From: Eumeta japonica
Lineage: Eukaryota > Arthropoda > Insecta > Lepidoptera > Psychidae
Length of the DNA stretch: 64,000 nt
Assembly (NCBI GenBank): GCA_005406025.1
Contig: BGZK01000100.1
Location: 682,001 to 746,000, forward strand
Direction: 5' to 3'
Below, in pieces: positions 12,250-23,089 of this stretch. Positions within the stretch are counted from its first letter, which is position 1. Every line of letters begins with the position of its first letter. Below the pieces are notes generated by a model. The model ran no database searches. It was given only the letters and a program-made list of their open reading frames with translations, and was not told the origin of the DNA. The position numbers were made by a program, and so were the translations under genes.

Positions 12250-13190
12250 CCACCTTTTGATACAAAAGTATCGTACTGGCCAATGGATCATTACTATTAA
12301 CCAATTTTTTTTAGAAATTTTGTTTTATCAGAATAAAAAATGTAAAGCAATTACTGTTTTTATTTTCAATTTAAGAACATTTTTTTTAAGAATCGATACA
12401 TTGTTGCTTGAAGTCTCATTTGTATATTTTGCAGCTGAATCGGAAATAAATGAATTATGTCCTGTGATTTATGACTAGGCATAAGCTCCTTATTTATTAT
12501 GTATTCATTTTTGTTTATTAATTCTTTCGAAATAATGGTCAGATCTGGTTTTAGTAGGATCTAGCAAGAAACAAATTATTTGTAAGAGACAATCGATACG
12601 GTTTCAGCGAAAAAATTAAGAAACTTATAAATCAAATAAAATTCAGAACAGGATAATACCGAAATCAAAAAAGCTTCCACGCCACGGCAGCGAATCCGTT
12701 GGCAAAAGCTATCAAGTTCTATGAATGAGCTAATAACTTGGTTATTTTGACTAAAAGCTCAAGTTAAAATAGATATTTTAACGTATTTAGAGCTTACATT
12801 TTTATAAACTTGTTAACGGAAAAGCTACTTATTTAAGATTGAAGCTAGGCAGTAAGATCCTTGGGTTCTCAATGATCACGTATTTCACCCGTAAAGCCTT
12901 TAAAAAACGACCACTATTGGAAAGAAACGCCAAAGAAGTTATTTCTGTAGTAGCAACTGTGTAACAAATTGTGTTCGTATGGGATTATTTACAATGTAAA
13001 TATACAGTTATTGCGCAACTAGGTTGGAGCTTTTTGTTAAGGGAATTTCAATCTTAATGAAAGTTTGAATAATTTTTAAATTATAAATAAAGATTTTGCA
13101 ATGGAATAGTTTAATATTGTTAGGTTTTTCATTCAGCTCCACTGTCAAGGCATACCTTCCCACAATCTTTTCATTAGTAATTGACGAGTT
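12250..13190. other. Intergenic DNA
   Basis: AT-rich; short open frames at 12257-12478 and 13008-13202 show no domain. Nothing else recognised. Confidence 0.45.
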
Positions 13191-13196
13191 AAAGTC

Positions 13197-13300
13197 TTCC
13201 ACGCTAGCCCACTGCGTGTCAGGAGTTGTTAAAAATCGTTGTCGTCAACATGATAGCAAAGTCCGTGGCCGATGGCTTAACTGGTTCTCCGAGGCACGGA
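13197..13300 (+). repeat. Dispersed repeat 'GTCCGCGACCG', copy B
   Basis: Same order of words as copy A: TTCCACGCT, GTTGTTAA, GTTGTCGTCAACATG, AAGTCCGTGGCCGATGGCTT, then a CTCCGAGGCACGG end that is better kept here than in copy A. Confidence 0.6.
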
Positions 13301-13309
13301 GCGTGTATT

Positions 13310-14170
13310 TTCAATTGATTTTAAAAACTCATTGCGGCGTGGCGGTGGTGGTAGTGGCACGGACCAGAAGGTACAAGCTTCGATCACAATCATGGGCGAA
13401 TCGTTTTTGATTTAACTCGAACAATTCTCCGTGTCTCAGAGAGTACGTCAAACAGTCGGCCCCACAAGCTGCCATCGCATGGGTGACAATGGTCGCTGGT
13501 CGCCCTCAACCAACACTGGATCGACGTGTAGGTTTCGAACTCGAATACCCTCGACCTGAAACGAATTGTGAGAGGGTACGAGGGAAAAATGAGAACCTCA
13601 CTCGGACGAGATTAAGCCATTGTCCGCCGGCAGCTTTCAGACTTCTGGGTGACTGTGTGAACGTTCTAAGTTCTCAAATTCGTATTTCGACATCCGACTT
13701 CATTTCATATTCACATTCGTGCGCGAAAACTTAATTTACGGAGCTCTAACAAAGAAAGAAGAAAAAAAAATAGAGAGTAGACTAATAATTGTGACGCGAA
13801 ATTTAGTTAGCGAGTTGGCCCGCCGCGTCGCGCGCGCCGGAACGCGAGCTAATCCTAAGGCGCTCTCCGCCCTCGTAATAAACTTGTCCGCGCGTCTGCG
13901 TCGAGTCGCCGACAACAAAGAGCGGTAACGAAACATCAAATCACCCTCTTTCTCCGTAATTTAAATTGAGTTTCGCGCGGGCCGCGGCGTCGAGGGCGCC
14001 ACGGTCGTTTTCCGTCTGGGATCTCACTATTTAGGCGCGTGGAAGTTTGGTAGCTGTATTTAACATTTTCCTCTGCGAAGCGCGACGTTATTTGTTTACG
14101 TTGTGATATATTTACTAAATCTGTGATGTTTCCAAGAATCATATTTATGGTTTTGGCGTTTTCCAACACA
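13310..14170. other. GC- and CpG-rich island
   Basis: GC-rich, most so at 13800-14050 with words such as CCGCCGCGTCGCGCGCGCC. Several 60-130 codon frames overlap on both strands, as expected in GC-rich non-coding DNA, and none shows a domain. Candidate conserved regulatory region or untranslated exon. Confidence 0.4.
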
Positions 14171-14174
14171 GAGT

Positions 14175-14600
14175 ATGGAGGACGAGCTATTTTTAGAATA
14201 TCAAATGAAAATTAAATACCTAACTGGTTTGAATCTAAGATCTATCTATCTACTCTACCGACCTGGGCGATCGAAATATTTAAGTATGCAGTTCAATAGT
14301 CGATCACTCCATTTCATATCATCCGATTTCATCATAAAAGCGAGCCCCACTCTTACCATTTGTGATTCGAAGCGCAACCGGGTTTAGGATCAAGGTCGGA
14401 CTCACAGGTACGATCGAGATAGAAATCAGTACTAACAAAAAAAATCGAGATCAGGATATAAAGTGAAATTGGACGCGGAGTTGAAAAGGGATCCATATAA
14501 AAAGTGAAAAAAATTACTCTGCGTCAACGTCAGTGAAGTCGAGAGTGAACGTTATATAACTTTTCATACATACATATACATGTCGGATGTCGAGTTTCGG
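14175..14600. other. Intergenic DNA with GAATCGG-type tract
   Basis: Contains a degenerate tract of GGATCAAGGTCGGA / GATCGAGATAGAAATC-like words at about 14386-14480, like those near 10.1, 16.4, 32.9 and 46.1 kb. Confidence 0.45.
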
Positions 14601-14935
14601 CGATGTTTTAAAGATTCGCAGCACTGGCGACATCCCCCAGTGGGCTCTCCCTATTGCTGCGCGTGCTGTGATCCATGGTGCGCCCTCGAAGTCCTTTGAT
14701 TCGTCTAGTGACTAGACGAATCAATGTCGGCATGCCGACGGCACTAGAGTCAGACTCTAGTCGCCTCGATTGCGTGCTCACTTTCACCGAAGATATCCCA
14801 TTGGACGCCCGCCGGATGAGCTGCTCGTACGCGTAAACATCGGTCGGGTATCGTCGGGCGTCGTCGGGCTCGCGGAGACGTCTCCCGATGGCACAAACAG
14901 CGTTCGAGTGTTTTCGGCCCCGGGCTAACAGGTTG
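14600..14935. other. GC-rich island with three palindromes
   Basis: GC-rich block with the clustered palindromes listed next. No open frame of note. It ends near 14935, where the base composition returns to AT-rich. Confidence 0.4.
14696..14761. repeat. Cluster of three perfect palindromes
   Basis: Three dyads follow one another with almost no gap: 14696-14724 (29 bp, single-base centre, arm TTGATTCGTCTAGT), 14726-14739 (GTCGGCATGCCGAC, 14 bp, no spacer) and 14743-14761 (ACTAGAGTCAGACTCTAGT, 19 bp). The first and third both contain CTAG. On RNA or single-stranded DNA they would form three adjacent stem-loops. Confidence 0.9.
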
Positions 14936-14939
14936 AAAT

Positions 14940-16000
14940 GTCTTGCATCTAAAGAATATCTATCGGTTAGGTTTAGAGAAGCAAATCACATATCGAATTA
15001 AATGGTAATCTAAAGCGCATGTAATCGTAATCATTTATTTATCAATTATAAACAAAATTGAGATCTATTTTTAAAACAACAGCTTAAAATCGGTCACGTG
15101 GCGACATATACATATATTCATCTCCATGACCAGTGAAACCTATTCGATATAAACTGGAGGCTCGTCAATACACCGATGAGAAAGCCCAACTGCTACTATC
15201 AGCGCAGTCAAGTGTCTTAGTAGACACGGCAGCACGATTTCCTTCTATAGGTTGACGATAGAAGCGTAATAGCTATATAATGTTTCGGATCAGATATCGT
15301 TGTTAGTGGCAAGGGTAATGATTTGCATTTATTTCAAAATTTAGAACCTTAGTGAGGGAAATTATGGTACTTTTTTTTTTAATTTGCGTCCTTGTCCACT
15401 CCGGAGTACACCTGTCAGAATGTTGATCCTCACGACCCGACCACGCATCCGAGACAATGATGCTAAGAAAATTTTATCGAATCTGGTTTTCAGAAATGCA
15501 CGCAATTTCATCAGTCTTATGTCCACTTGCACAAATAGGTACTTATCTATTCAGTGATGGTGGAACATTATCTTATTCATTATAATTATAATGAAAATTG
15601 GATTTTTAAAAAAATGTTTTATTCACTATCGACGAAGTACGAGTAAGTAGTGAACTTGATCTTACGATTTCATACCTTTTAATTTATCGTAATCGTAAGC
15701 GTAGACAGAATTTAGATCCACGAGTTCTCTTGTTAGTATAAACCGACTGATTGTGGCTACCTGTATGCACCCTCTGTACAACTATAAGTGAACAGGCGTG
15801 TTTGTCGACTTCGAGGAGAATTATTATATTTATCATAATGTGGTACTCAAATAAGTCTCACAAAATATACAAAGGAACGTTTTATTTATTTTTAATTTGA
15901 CTATGTGGTTATTGATTGACCGAGAAACGTTCCATAGTCGAATCTATTTATATCTTCAGTCAATATATTTCATCAATCAATGTATTTTTCATAGTGAAAA
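14940..16000. other. Intergenic DNA with LINE-tail fragment
   Basis: At about 15090-15150 the words TCACGTGGCGACATAT and GACCAGTGAAAC match the order seen at 20845-20885 (CACGTGACAATAT, ACCAGTGAAA), so a piece of the same dispersed repeat is present. The rest is unassigned. Confidence 0.4.
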
Positions 16001-16001
16001 C

Positions 16002-16535
16002 ATCTTAGCAATAGTAACTATAGGATTCTCATTGTAGAAAGGATATTATATATTATATAAGTCTACATAAACAAATAAAATTAAGTGTCTGTCTGCGATT
16101 TCAAAACAACTACGTTTTTTTAAGTTTATAAAGTTATTTATACGCATAAAGCATCAAAACAATCCTTTTAAAATATTTTGTTTGTCTATCTGCCCTTTTG
16201 TTTGTCCTGGGTATGTTCGGAAAGATAGAACTGATCACGGAGATATTTTCACTGGAAGGTCGGAATCTTATTGAATTATATTTAAGTACTTTTTATCCTG
16301 AATATTGAAGATTCTTGCGTGAAAATTGAAAAACATCTACATAAAAATGGAATAACTATCGGAATTGAATGAAGGTGGCGAAAGTGAAAGGTGGACCCGA
16401 ACGGAGATCGGACTAGAACCAGAACTGCCGAGATCGAGGACGAAAAGCGGAATCGGTATCATGACGGACACACATCAGCAGTTGATATAAATTATGTAAG
16501 AATTCATTCTAAGTCCACACGGGCTCAATCGCGGG
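16002..16535 (+). repeat. Left arm of a long inverted repeat pair
   Basis: Aligns by eye over its whole length with the reverse complement of 20058-20568. Shared blocks include ATCTTAGCAATAG, AAAGTTATTTATACG, ACAATCCTTTTAAA, GGAATAACTATCGGAATTGA, GGAATCGGTATCATGA and AATTCATTCTAAGTCCACAC. It includes a GGATC/GGAATCGG-type tract at 16385-16465. Two insertions of one dispersed family in opposite orientation, or the ends of one fold-back element. Confidence 0.85.
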
Positions 16536-16540
16536 CTCAA

Positions 16541-16560
16541 TAACCTAACCTAACCTAACT
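16541..16560. repeat. Short interstitial CCTAA (TTAGG-type) repeat
   Basis: About four units of CCTAA, the insect telomeric pentamer on its C-rich strand, directly beside the left inverted-repeat arm. It is too short to prove a telomeric origin. Confidence 0.4.
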
Positions 16561-16561
16561 T

Positions 16562-16975
16562 ATGCGCGGATCCAGCCCTCAAAAAAAGGTTGTACCCGAG
16601 AAAGGTTGCACAGTTACCCGAAATTCGTCCAAGTGCGAGGCGGAGTATAAACTTGTTCATGATGGATACAGTGCATTCCTAAAAAGGAGGTGTTTACAGA
16701 ATGTACGACGCCCTGACCAAAATGTTGTACAGTGTACAGTTCCATCTAGGCAAAGCCGTGGGACAAACACTAGTAAATCAATGAACCTGTAAATTGTTAG
16801 GTTGTTCGCTCACGAAAATTACAAAAGCAAAAGTGTGTTTGCTTGCTTAACACAATCTCTCATTTAGACTCTAAACTACTGAACCGATTTTGATGAAATA
16901 TTACAACTTCAAAAGATATCAAATTAAATTAAACTCTAGTATACATTTCATATTAAATAATGTTATTTAGGTGCT
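16562..16975. other. Spacer with LINE-tail-like sequence
   Basis: Near 16860-16910 the words ctctaaactactgaaccgattttgatgaaat follow the standard 3'-tail pattern of lepidopteran LINE-like repeats. The open frame at 16562-16792 shows no domain. Confidence 0.4.
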
Positions 16976-16978
16976 TAT

Positions 16979-17575
16979 TTAAATTACAAATTCGAGCTTA
17001 CGTTTCTTTTTTGCTAAAACGTTGATAATTTCATAGATGTTCAGGTTCACATCTTTGTGTATATTTACGAGAGCTAGACCGGATAATCTTTCTTGTGCCA
17101 TTGTGGCACGCAATGAAGGCTTTGCTTTGCGAAGGTAGAAGTCGATCTCTGTGGTAACTACGCTGACTGGGATTTTCCAATATTTGTAAGAAACTTTTTA
17201 TGTTAGGGTACAAATCTTGGTCGTATGCTTCGATGAAATGAGCTACAGTCTCTGGTATGGCGCAACTGTTTTCATATTCTCTTTTCCATTGGGGTATCTA
17301 GAGTCGGTATTAATTTATAACAGTGGATTCACTATCGACAATGAATAGTACAACTGAACCAATTTTTTCACCGTCTCGATATCGATATGTATGCCAGTCC
17401 CCGTCACTGACATTTGGTTTAGGTGGAAAAACTCCCAACTGAAATATGCCGAATACCTCCGGAGACAATCTCTGCCCCGAATCATTAATAACGGAATCTA
17501 ATAGAGGTGTGTGAATTGATTTCCGAAAGTACTCTCTTCTGCCGATTTCGTCTGATATTTGGACCTTATATTAAG
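16979..17575 (-). pseudogene. hAT transposase C-terminal fragment (ZMYM1-like type)
   Basis: Minus-strand reading gives ISDEIGRREYFRKSIHTPLL then DSVINDSGQRLSPEVFGIF; after a stop and frame change, EYENSCAIPETVAHFIEAYD then YPNIKSFLQILE; and after another frameshift near 17165, LRKAKPSLRATMAQERLSG then LALVNIHKDVNLNIYEIINV and stop at 16979-16981. This is the order of the C-terminal part of hAT transposases, including the dimerisation region with its (T)MxxERLxxLAL signature. At least two frameshifts and internal stops make it dead. The BED finger and catalytic core were not found. No target-site duplication was identified for this copy. Confidence 0.8.
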
Positions 17576-17842
17576 GTCGACAAAACAATCAGCAATTCTC
17601 TCTGACTAACAATGACTAAAAACTTTATAATGTAATTTTTTTCGATTCAAGTTACTTATGTTTACTAACAGTATCAACAATGTACATGTATGTGAACACA
17701 TACAACACCCGCTTACTTTTAAATTAGTAGATGTCAGCGCACCCAGCAAAAAGTCATCACTTTTTTCAATACAAATATTCGTTTGCCAAAAAGAAACAAA
17801 ATATGTTTGTGAAAAATGTGCCAGCATATCGTCTATGACTAA

Positions 17843-18657
17843 TGGGCCCTTTACATTATACAACCGCCGTACCGACGAATACGACCGTCGTATAGGTCGG
17901 TACGACGTTCGTACAATGTAAAGGGCTGTCGTATGCAACCGGTCAACGGTCGTACAAATCGCACGGTCAGATCTCGCTAAGTTCCAACTTGTGCGATTGG
18001 TGCGATGGTTTTACAATGTAAATGCTAGTCGGTACGATTTGTACGACTTCATTAAGCTTCAAATGTGGGCAAGGTCGGTCGTGTCCTACAGAACGGAGAA
18101 CGAAAAAAAGATATTTTAAAAAGATTCATAAATACATATCAAAAATATTCTTGTTTGTGGAATGTTAAGAGTTCGTCTTGGGCAAAAAAAAATAAATTAA
18201 GAACAGACTCAATTTGCGACAAGAAACAAGCCACCACCTATCACATTAATACTTAAAAAACATTTCTTTTCCTATATTTTAATATTATTTATTGTTTCGT
18301 ACTTTTTATCGAATTAAGAAACCCTATTTTCTTCAATGGCCAATTTTATTAGTTTCTTAAGTTTAAGAGGGGTTACGCAGGGCCATAAGTTTGGGAAACC
18401 CTGCAATAAGCCAATGTGAGGAAATGCTTTTCTTTTCATCAGCGACTTCATCTTTTGTGATTTTTTCTTTTACACACTACAACTGCCGTACTTGCAGCTA
18501 CTTCTTTACGATCCATTCCGAAGCCGCATGAAGAATGAGTCAGTTTCGTCGCAGTCGTTTTTCGACGTGTCGTATAAATGTAAAGACGCTTGCGACAGTC
18601 GCAAAACGACTTGTACGACCATCGTACGTACGACAGTTGTACAATGTAAAGGCCGCT
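17843..18657. mobile_element. PIF/Harbinger-like non-autonomous element
   Basis: Inverted ends: left TGGGCCCTTTACATTATACA (17843 on), right (reverse complement from 18657) AGCGGCCTTTACATTGTACA, and similarity continues into CGTACG-rich subterminal DNA. TAA lies directly outside both ends (17840-17842 and 18658-18660), fitting the 3-bp TWA target choice of PIF/Harbinger. Inside, 17846-17932 is itself a hairpin whose arms both end in CCCTTTACATT, and further 'acaatgtaaa' copies lie near 18010. It carries a MADF-like fragment, a domain known from the second protein of Harbinger elements. No transposase is present. Confidence 0.65.
18065..18256 (+). pseudogene. MADF-like DNA-binding domain fragment
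   Basis: The frame reads DILKRFINTYQKYSCLWNVK, which resembles the start of a MADF domain (hydrophobic helix, then Y..x(4)CLW(D/N)), followed by a degraded lysine-rich continuation. The upstream part does not look coding. It sits inside the Harbinger-like element, where a MADF or Myb-like accessory protein is expected. The similarity rests on one helix plus the CLW motif, so the assignment is tentative. Confidence 0.4.
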
Positions 18658-18679
18658 TAAATATTTTGCTCCGTTCCGA

Positions 18680-19750
18680 ATCATGCGCGATTCATTTTTA
18701 TTTTTTATTTTAATAAGGCGTTGGATGTAAAATCATCCTATGGATCCCAATGAACACTGACAGTGTGACGTCACAAGTCTATAGGGTTGTGGGCATGCCC
18801 ATCATGTTCACAACGGTGGATCCGCGCTTGTGCTAACGATCACAAAAATTAGTGATGGGCTTTAGGGTTCTCCCAAGAACTTTTATATTTTAGACTATTA
18901 CTAAGAACCTTTATATTTTAAACGATTTCAATGTATGAATTTACTTTAAAATTCAATATAAAAGTGTAAAGGTAGCAGGAAACCAATGAAAGGATATACG
19001 ATACATTTTAGGGTTGCGTGAATAAAATTAAACATTCTTGAATATTTATGAACTTACAAGTTAGAAGTCGGCGGAAGAACAAATTATACAATTTTTAAGA
19101 TTCCGTGAGAATAACTAAAATTGATAAAACTGCGGTCACTAAAATCATAAAATGTTATTCAATCAAAAAAATTTTACAAAACAAAATGCATTTAGACATA
19201 TATACAGACAGACGCTACACATTTATTACTAGTATTATGCCACGACGATCTCATAAACGGCCCTAACGATTTTGATGAAAACTCCTTGTTTTGATAAAGG
19301 CTTCCTTTTCGTTTATATTTTCACGTCAAACTCAAAAGCCGACGAGCCAGATCGGTTGCTCAGATAGTTAATTTTCATTGCGAGAAATGATGTTTGTGAT
19401 ATGATAGAAAATAATATCAGAAAATCAGATATTTAAAAAATAAAACATAAAGTCGCGAGAAGCTTCACACCAACGTGGGTGAAGCTGTGAGCAGAAATTT
19501 AGTATATTTAAAAAAAAGTGATTAATTTGATAACCGGCCATTCGATATGATTATGCGCTATTTCGGAAATGGCCCCAAGAATTGGAAAAAAAATTTATAC
19601 TTGGATACAATTATATTTTACAATTTTTCTATATAGGTCTCTTCCTAAAAAAAAAATAGAACATTTCCTTCATTTAACGTCATTTTATACCAATTTACGG
19701 TAATCACATTGTGGTTACATTATCGGTTTTCAACAACAAATGGTACTACA
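18680..19750. other. Intergenic DNA, unassigned repeat sequence
   Basis: Between the Harbinger-like element and the right inverted arm. 'ggatccgcgc' near 18820 echoes the reverse complement of 'gcgcggatcc' near 16563, and the 'agggttctcccaagaac' block near 18862 resembles 'gttcttagtgactcttaggg' near 19993, so more inverted similarity exists inside the 16.0-20.6 kb structure. No coding content was recognised. Confidence 0.4.
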
Positions 19751-19756
19751 TACAGA

Positions 19757-19975
19757 TGATATTATTTAAATATATCACTGAAATTTATTATGCAATATGA
19801 CGTATTGCACTATTTAAGTGTAACACTGAAAGATATTTTGCGATCTAAGAGATGGCACTGTTTAAATAAAATACTATGATATATTTTGCGATCTAACAGA
19901 TGACATTGTTTGAACAGATACTTAGATTAATTTTGTAACCTAACAGATGGTACTATTTAAATAAAATACTGAGAA
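19757..19975 (+). repeat. Degenerate tandem repeat, about 60-bp unit
   Basis: Three to four diverged copies of a unit holding GATATTTTGCGATCTAACAG, then ATGgcACTgTTTAAATAAAA and TACTga. Copies start near 19757, 19820, 19885 and 19933, with small length differences. Confidence 0.7.
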
Positions 19976-20057
19976 AAAAATTACAATACAAAGGTTCTTA
20001 GTGACTCTTAGGGAGACCTAAAATCCATAGCTAATTTTTATTGTAGTTAACATTCTC

Positions 20058-20568
20058 CCACGATTGAGCACGTGTGGACTTAGAATGAATTCTTACATCA
20101 ATCATATCAACTGTTGACAAGTGTCCATCATGATACCGATTCCACTTTTCGTCCTCGATTTCGACAGTTCCGGGTCTGGTCCCTATCTCGATCTTGATTC
20201 ATCTTCACTTTCACAATCTTGATTCAATTCCGATAGTTATTCCATTTTTATGTATTTTTTTAAAATTTTATGCAGTAATCCTAAATATTTAGAATAAAAA
20301 GTGTTTAAATATAATCCAGTGAAAATTTCAATGAGTTCAGTTCTGTCGTTCCGAAGATGCCCACGACAAACAAACAAGCAGACAGATGGACAAAATATTT
20401 TAAAAGGATTGTTAGGGTGCTTTATACGTATAAATAACTTTACAAGTTTAATAAAACGTAGTTATTTTGAAATAGCAGACACACTTAAATTTATTTATGT
20501 ACATTTATATATTATATAATATCCCATTGTATAGACAATGGAAATCAGATAATTGCTATTGCTAAGAT
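20058..20568 (-). repeat. Right arm of the long inverted repeat pair
   Basis: Reverse complement of 16002-16535 with scattered substitutions and small indels. The end blocks ATCTTAGCAATAG (outer) and GCTCAATCG (inner) are both preserved, so the two arms share both boundaries. A frame through it (20301-20519) is not protein-like. Confidence 0.85.
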
Positions 20569-20819
20569 ATTTTATATAATATACTATTATTTATGAAATA
20601 TGTACATTGTAACACTTATTTAGTTTTTCTTCTTATTGTTTTGTCGATTTCCACAACACAAACTTCACTGTTTCATTTGTAAAACAATAACAGTACTGGC
20701 CACTTGTCTCCGTTCGTGAACCAAAGACACAATTATGTCAAAGTTCTAAACGTAAAATTTGATGGACATGCGGTAGCTAAAACATGGAAGTGTCAATAGT
20801 TATATGTGTGTATTTGTAT

Positions 20820-21480
20820 AGAGAAAATTTGGCGTTTACGGAGTTGACCACGTGACAATATAAGCCCCTTAACCAGTGAAAGAAATACATAAAAAATTGG
20901 GTGCGTGTACTTATGTACGCGCGTGAGAAGTTATACTTGTTCGGGAAGATATACAAACGAGCCCAAACTCGATGGGGTTGCGTTGTTTAATTACGGAGTT
21001 CCTATGGCCACCTTCCAGCTCCATCATCAGACTCTGGTTACCATATAGTACCAAAGTACTCGTCAAGACGAATCAAACGAGCCCAAACTCGATGGGGTTG
21101 CGTCGTTTAATTACGGAGTTCCTATGGCCACCTTCCAGCTCCTTCATCAGACTCTGGTTACCACATAGTACCAAAGTACTCGGCAAGACGAATCAAACGA
21201 GCCCAAACTCGATGGGGTTGCGTCGTTTAATTACGGAGTTCCTATGGCCACCTTCCAGCTCCATCATCAGACTCTGGTTACCATATAGCACCAAAGTACT
21301 CGGCAAGACGAATCAAACGAGCTCAAACTCGATGGGGTTGCGTCGTTTAATTACGGAGTTCCTATGGCCACCTTCCAGCTCCATCATCAGATCAGCTCTA
21401 TGTCATAATAATATTGCATTGTCATGCGATTTATACATGCATGCAAAATTTCATTTAAATTTTAAAAATTAAATAAATAA
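20820..21480 (+). mobile_element. LINE-like 3' end containing a tandem array
   Basis: Words typical of a lepidopteran LINE 3' region: GGTGCGTGTACTTATGTACG and GCGTGAGAAGTTATAC near 20900-20935, then after the array ATATTGCATTGTCATGCGAT and CATGCAAAATTTCA, ending in a short (AAATAAAT) tail at about 21470-21484. No reverse transcriptase is present, so it is a 5'-truncated copy. Confidence 0.6.
20955..21391 (+). repeat. 120-bp tandem repeat, about 3.6 copies
   Basis: Unit of exactly 120 bp beginning AACGAGCCCAAACTCGATGG and containing TTAATTACGGAGTTCCTATG; copies begin near 20955, 21075, 21195 and 21315 and differ at only a few positions. Since 120 is a multiple of three, the array yields an open frame of four 40-residue repeats (20972-21472), which I regard as a by-product. 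Confidence 0.95.
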
Positions 21481-21484
21481 ATTT

Positions 21485-21885
21485 TTATTTTCTTATATTA
21501 AATGTACATAAATTCTCTCATTATTCGAAATTCGAATTCTAAGCGGGCAGCTTCAATCTGTTAATTTTGCGTCACACAATCTTAAAATTTCACTCTCATC
21601 ATTTTTTCATAACGCGCCTAAAGAAGTATAATTTCAATAAATATACAACATTTACATTGCATAGCTATCAATATCTGTATTAGAAACTATGAAAGTGAGA
21701 ACATTTGGAACACTAACTACATTTGGATGAGTACCGACCTTAATAAAAAAATCCAGCCTCGAATTAATTCTTTTAAGTTGCAATTTTTCGTTAAGCAGGC
21801 ATAGTATTTAAGAGAAAGCCTGCGAAATTCTAATATACAACTGTTTGAACATCATTAACCTTTTCCTTGAAATGGCGCGATAATA
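21485..21885. other. AT-rich intergenic DNA
   Basis: Nothing recognised. Confidence 0.45.
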
Positions 21886-21889
21886 ATGT

Positions 21890-22420
21890 AGACCAGCAGT
21901 CTGAGGTGGCCCCCGAGGCTGGGCCGTGCTAGAAGTGCGCCGACCGTCGCGCAACGCCCACGAGGAAAAATATGATTTATCCGTTGGCCCCGGTTTGTTA
22001 GAACTGTAAAAGACGATAGATTACGACGAAAGGCGTGCCGTAGTCAAGATGCGAGCCCATAATTCCATTCCGCGCGGCTCGCTTCGCGTCTTCGTGCGGG
22101 CGAGGCGGCCGTTTGACTCGAAGCGCCTTTTTGTGTTCAGATTCCTCCGAGTATTGTTCAGGTCGCATTGAACTCTGAACATTGTTCGCTGAGCCTGTTC
22201 GGCTTCATCTCGCTCAAAACGGAGAACCGGGAATGGGAACATTACGGATGAACCGGGCGCCGGATTGTCCGACCGTCGTATTCGCGAATGAAAAATACCT
22301 CGCGTTGCAAAAAACAAGGTATTTTGATTCAAAATTTGTTTTAGGTAATCATTAAATTGCTCTGTGGCGCGCAACAAAGAGGTGTACTGCAAAGCCGTCA
22401 CTTGTCTCTGTTCTGATATT
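21890..22420. other. GC-rich island
   Basis: GC-rich with many CpGs. A minus-strand frame at 22021-22401 (126 codons) is arginine-rich and has no domain I know; it is more likely a GC-driven chance frame than a gene. Confidence 0.4.
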
Positions 22421-22424
22421 GCCT

Positions 22425-23085
22425 GTGTTTGTTAATTAATAACTTTAAGTATGGTATAATATCTACAAATTCTAAAATTCGACTTGTAGTTCCACGACTT
22501 CAAAGAGTGTCACCCGATGTCGACGTAGACTTGTTCAGAAAAATTGTGGACGTAGAAAAATGGCGGTGGGCTAGGTATGTTAGAACGGGCGGAGGATGGT
22601 CGCTGACAGCGTAATGACAGTCGGCAGACTTAGTTAGGTGTGATGTATGTTTAAGGCTCGTACGTTTATAGTGAGATTACTCTAGGGAATGTCAATTGTT
22701 GTTCAGGAGTACTCCGTCTGTCTATTTATTAAGTCCACTGGAAGAATTTGATTTTCTCCGACAATAAAGATAAACTTATATATAAACAAATGGTGGAATT
22801 TTCAGTAAATTTCTCATTGGGTATATGAACATCATCGACTGGTTCCATAAAACTGCTAAATATTATGACGTGGGGTGCTCCAGGCGCACTAAGGAAAATC
22901 TATTCTAGTGGCATACAACCATTAGATACTTTTCATAACTTTATTAGCTACAACTTTAACTTAAATGAAACTTGGTTGAACATAATTAATTGAGCGTTAT
23001 AACAATATCAAATTTTTTGAACAGAAGTAATAAGGTTGGTTAACTTGAGAATCTGTACAGCGGACATGTTTAGGCATTGAAAATG
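22425..23085. other. Intergenic DNA
   Basis: Nothing recognised. Confidence 0.4.
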
Positions 23086-23089
23086 ATTA

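Noticed and set aside
16541..16560. Telomere or telomere-fusion site (CCTAA repeats)
   Set aside because: Only about four units, next to ordinary interspersed repeats.
20972..21472. 166-codon frame of four 40-residue repeats
   Set aside because: It lies wholly within a 120-bp DNA tandem array in a LINE-like 3' end; no domain or signal supports a protein.
22021..22401. 126-codon minus-strand frame as a gene
   Set aside because: Arginine-rich product of a GC-rich island with no recognisable domain; no supporting splice or promoter structure.
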